Shown in pieces: positions 6,728 through 8,176 of a DNA stretch of 8,176 nucleotides. Location of the stretch: contig JACRAA010000281.1 of assembly GCA_016213595.1 (NCBI GenBank), positions 1-8,176 of the forward strand, in the 5' to 3' direction. A program made the translations under genes and the position numbers. This DNA comes from Actinomycetota bacterium (GTDB lineage: Bacteria > Actinomycetota > Actinomycetes > Propionibacteriales > Propionibacteriaceae). The notes beneath the pieces were generated by a model. It ran no database searches. It saw only the letters and a list, made by a program, of their open reading frames with translations, and was not told where the DNA came from. How positions within the stretch are numbered: position 1 is the first letter of the stretch; each line of letters begins with the position of its first letter.

Positions 6728-8176
6728 TCACACGGCCAGCGGGCGGGCTGTCGGCGGGATGGGCTTCGGGAGCTTCGAGGTGCCCGACAGGAACCCGTCG
6801 ACACCGTTCGCCGCCGAGCGGCCCTCGGCGATGGCCCACACGATGAGCGACTGGCCACGACCGGCGTCGCCGCACACGAAGACGCCCGGGACGTTCGTCT
6901 CGTACGACCCGTTGCGCGCGATGTTGCCCCGCGGGTCGGTGTCCAGGTCGAGCTGCTCGATGGCCGTACGCTCCGGGCCGGTGAAGCCCATCGCGAGCAG
7001 GACGAGCTGGGCCGGCAGCTCTCGCTCGGTCCCCTCCACGGGTGCGAAGCGTCCGTCGACCATGGTCACCTCGGACACCCGAAGCCCCGTCACGCCGGAC
7101 TCCTCGTCGCCGACGAAGGCGTCGGTGTTGACCGCGTACAGGCGCTCGCCACCCTCCTCGTGAGCCGACGAGACGCGGTAGACCATCGGGTACGTGGGCC
7201 ACGGCTGGGTCTGGGGACGGGTCGGCGCCGGCGTCGGCATGATCTCGAGCTGGGTGATCGACCTGGCCTTCTGACGGATCGCGGTCCCCAGGCAGTCGGC
7301 ACCCGTGTCGCCGCCACCGATGATCACCACGTCCTTGTCCGTGGCGAGGATCTGGTGGGCGACCTCCTTGCCACGGGCGACCCGGTTGGCCTGGGGGAGG
7401 TACTCCATCGCCTGGTGGATGCCGCCCAGCTCGCGCCCCGGGGCCTGGAGGTCCCGCGCCACGGTCGACCCGACAGCGAGGACCACCGCGTCGAACCGCT
7501 CCCGAAGCTCCGCGAACGTGATGTCCGTACCGATCGTCACCCCGGTCTTGAAGATGGTCCCTTCGAGCCGCATCTGCTTGAGGCGACGGTCGATGACGTC
7601 CTTCTCCATCTTGAACTCGGGGATGCCGTACCGCAGCAGGCCACCGATCTCGTCGGCGCGCTCGTACACGACGACCGTGTGCCCGGCGCGGGTGAGCTGC
7701 TGCGCGGCCGCGAGACCTGACGGCCCGGACCCGACGACCGCGACGGTCTTGAGCGTGTGCCACGAGGCCTGCTCAGGCACGACCCGAAGGTCGTCCCAGG
7801 CCTTGTCGATGATCGCGACCTCGACGTTCTTGATGGTCACCGGGTCACGCGAGATGCCGAGGACGCAGGAGGTCTCGCACGGCGCGGGGCACAGGCGGCC
7901 CGTGAACTCGGGGAAGTTGTTCGTCGCGTGCAGCCGCTCGAGCGCCCCTCGCCAGTCGTCGCGCCAGACGAGGTCGTTCCACTCGGGGATGAGGTTCCCG
8001 AGCGGACAGCCCTGGTGGCAGAAGGGGATGCCGCAGTCCATGCAGCGGCTCGCCTGCTTTTCCATCGCGCCCGCGGAGAAGTCCTCATAGACCTCTCGCC
8101 AGTCGCGGATCCTGACGTCGACCGGGCGGCGCTTGGGCAGCTCGCGCCCGACCGTCAAAAACCCCTTCGGGTCAGC
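6728..8176 (-). CDS. gltD: Glutamate synthase (NADPH), small/beta subunit, lacking only its start codon at the right edge
   Basis: GltD oxidises NADPH at its FAD and passes electrons through iron-sulfur clusters to GltB, which makes glutamate from glutamine and 2-oxoglutarate. The window holds 482 codons plus stop position in frame, opening ADPKGFLTVGRELPKRRPV; family members begin MADPKGFL, so the initiator Met should be just outside. The TTG at 8158 is an internal Leu codon, not the start. With Met as 1, cysteines 46, 49, 54, 58, 97, 101 and 105 form the N-terminal iron-sulfur region (CMDCGIPFCHQGCP and CPAPCETSC). GSGPSG (150-155) binds FAD, GGGDTG (288-293) binds NADPH, and GVFVCGDAGRGQS near the C-terminus is the second FAD contact. 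Length matches the family. gltB is normally just upstream, here off the window to the right (inference). A related NADPH-dependent oxidoreductase subunit is the only alternative, and the ADPKGFL start argues for true GltD. Confidence 0.97.
   Translation of the reverse strand, partial: ADPKGFLTVGRELPKRRPVDVRIRDWREVYEDFSAGAMEKQASRCMDCGIPFCHQGCPLGNLIPEWNDLVWRDDWRGALERLHATNNFPEFTGRLCPAPCETSCVLGISRDPVTIKNVEVAIIDKAWDDLRVVPEQASWHTLKTVAVVGSGPSGLAAAQQLTRAGHTVVVYERADEIGGLLRYGIPEFKMEKDVIDRRLKQMRLEGTIFKTGVTIGTDITFAELRERFDAVVLAVGSTVARDLQAPGRELGGIHQAMEYLPQANRVARGKEVAHQILATDKDVVIIGGGDTGADCLGTAIRQKARSITQLEIMPTPAPTRPQTQPWPTYPMVYRVSSAHEEGGERLYAVNTDAFVGDEESGVTGLRVSEVTMVDGRFAPVEGTERELPAQLVLLAMGFTGPERTAIEQLDLDTDPRGNIARNGSYETNVPGVFVCGDAGRGQSLIVWAIAEGRSAANGVDGFLSGTSKLPKPIPPTARPLAV

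Noticed and set aside
6445..7763. Minus-strand open frames of 137 and 414 codons overlapping the gltD-dnaE gap and gltD
   Set aside because: They are alternative-frame shadows of gltD running into the gap, with Arg-rich translations and no recognisable domain.
1..8176. tRNA, rRNA, CRISPR array, transposase, phage or defence genes
   Set aside because: None of their repeats, conserved loops or protein motifs was found on either strand; nearly all the sequence is accounted for by six housekeeping or conserved genes.

Overview
This is an ordinary chromosomal housekeeping stretch from a high-GC Gram-positive bacterium (Actinomycetota). The evidence is the strong G/C bias at third codon positions, GTG starts, a leaderless-looking promoter, and the protein types: an actinobacterial-style DnaE with an intact PHP domain, a DUF2567-like membrane protein, and HisD with a GPTE motif. 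The dnaE / DUF2567-like / ybaK / DUF554 / hisD neighbourhood resembles Nocardioidaceae-like genomes, but that placement is from memory and not tested.

Layout, left to right. hisD (1-722, minus) is cut by the left edge and keeps only its N-terminal 240 residues. It diverges from a plus-strand pair across a 106-bp gap. That pair is a DUF554 membrane protein (829-1596) and a YbaK-type Cys-tRNA(Pro) deacylase (1596-2090), whose stop and start codons share one base. After a short convergent gap come three minus-strand genes. In transcription order they are gltD (6728 to the right edge, lacking only its start codon), dnaE (2912-6448, complete) and a small four-helix membrane protein (2150-2869).

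Transcription. gltD and dnaE are separated by 279 bp. That gap holds a candidate gltD terminator (10-bp perfect stem) and a possible dnaE promoter, so dnaE probably starts its own transcript. The membrane protein follows dnaE by 42 bp, has its own good Shine-Dalgarno sequence, and is probably co-transcribed. hisD has a textbook leaderless arrangement, with TAGACT seven bases before its GTG.

Roles. GltD is the small subunit of NADPH glutamate synthase (nitrogen assimilation). DnaE is the replicative polymerase alpha subunit. YbaK edits mischarged Cys-tRNA(Pro). HisD carries out the last step of histidine synthesis. The two membrane proteins have no established function. I see no mobile element, CRISPR array, tRNA, rRNA, phage gene or defence system, and no convincing new system. 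The items worth a second look are small: the leaderless hisD promoter, the structured element between gltD and dnaE, the intact PHP exonuclease site in DnaE, a penta-phenylalanine basic tail on the membrane protein, a roughly two-fold excess of GTAC, and a 1,384-codon antisense open frame that is a codon-usage artefact.
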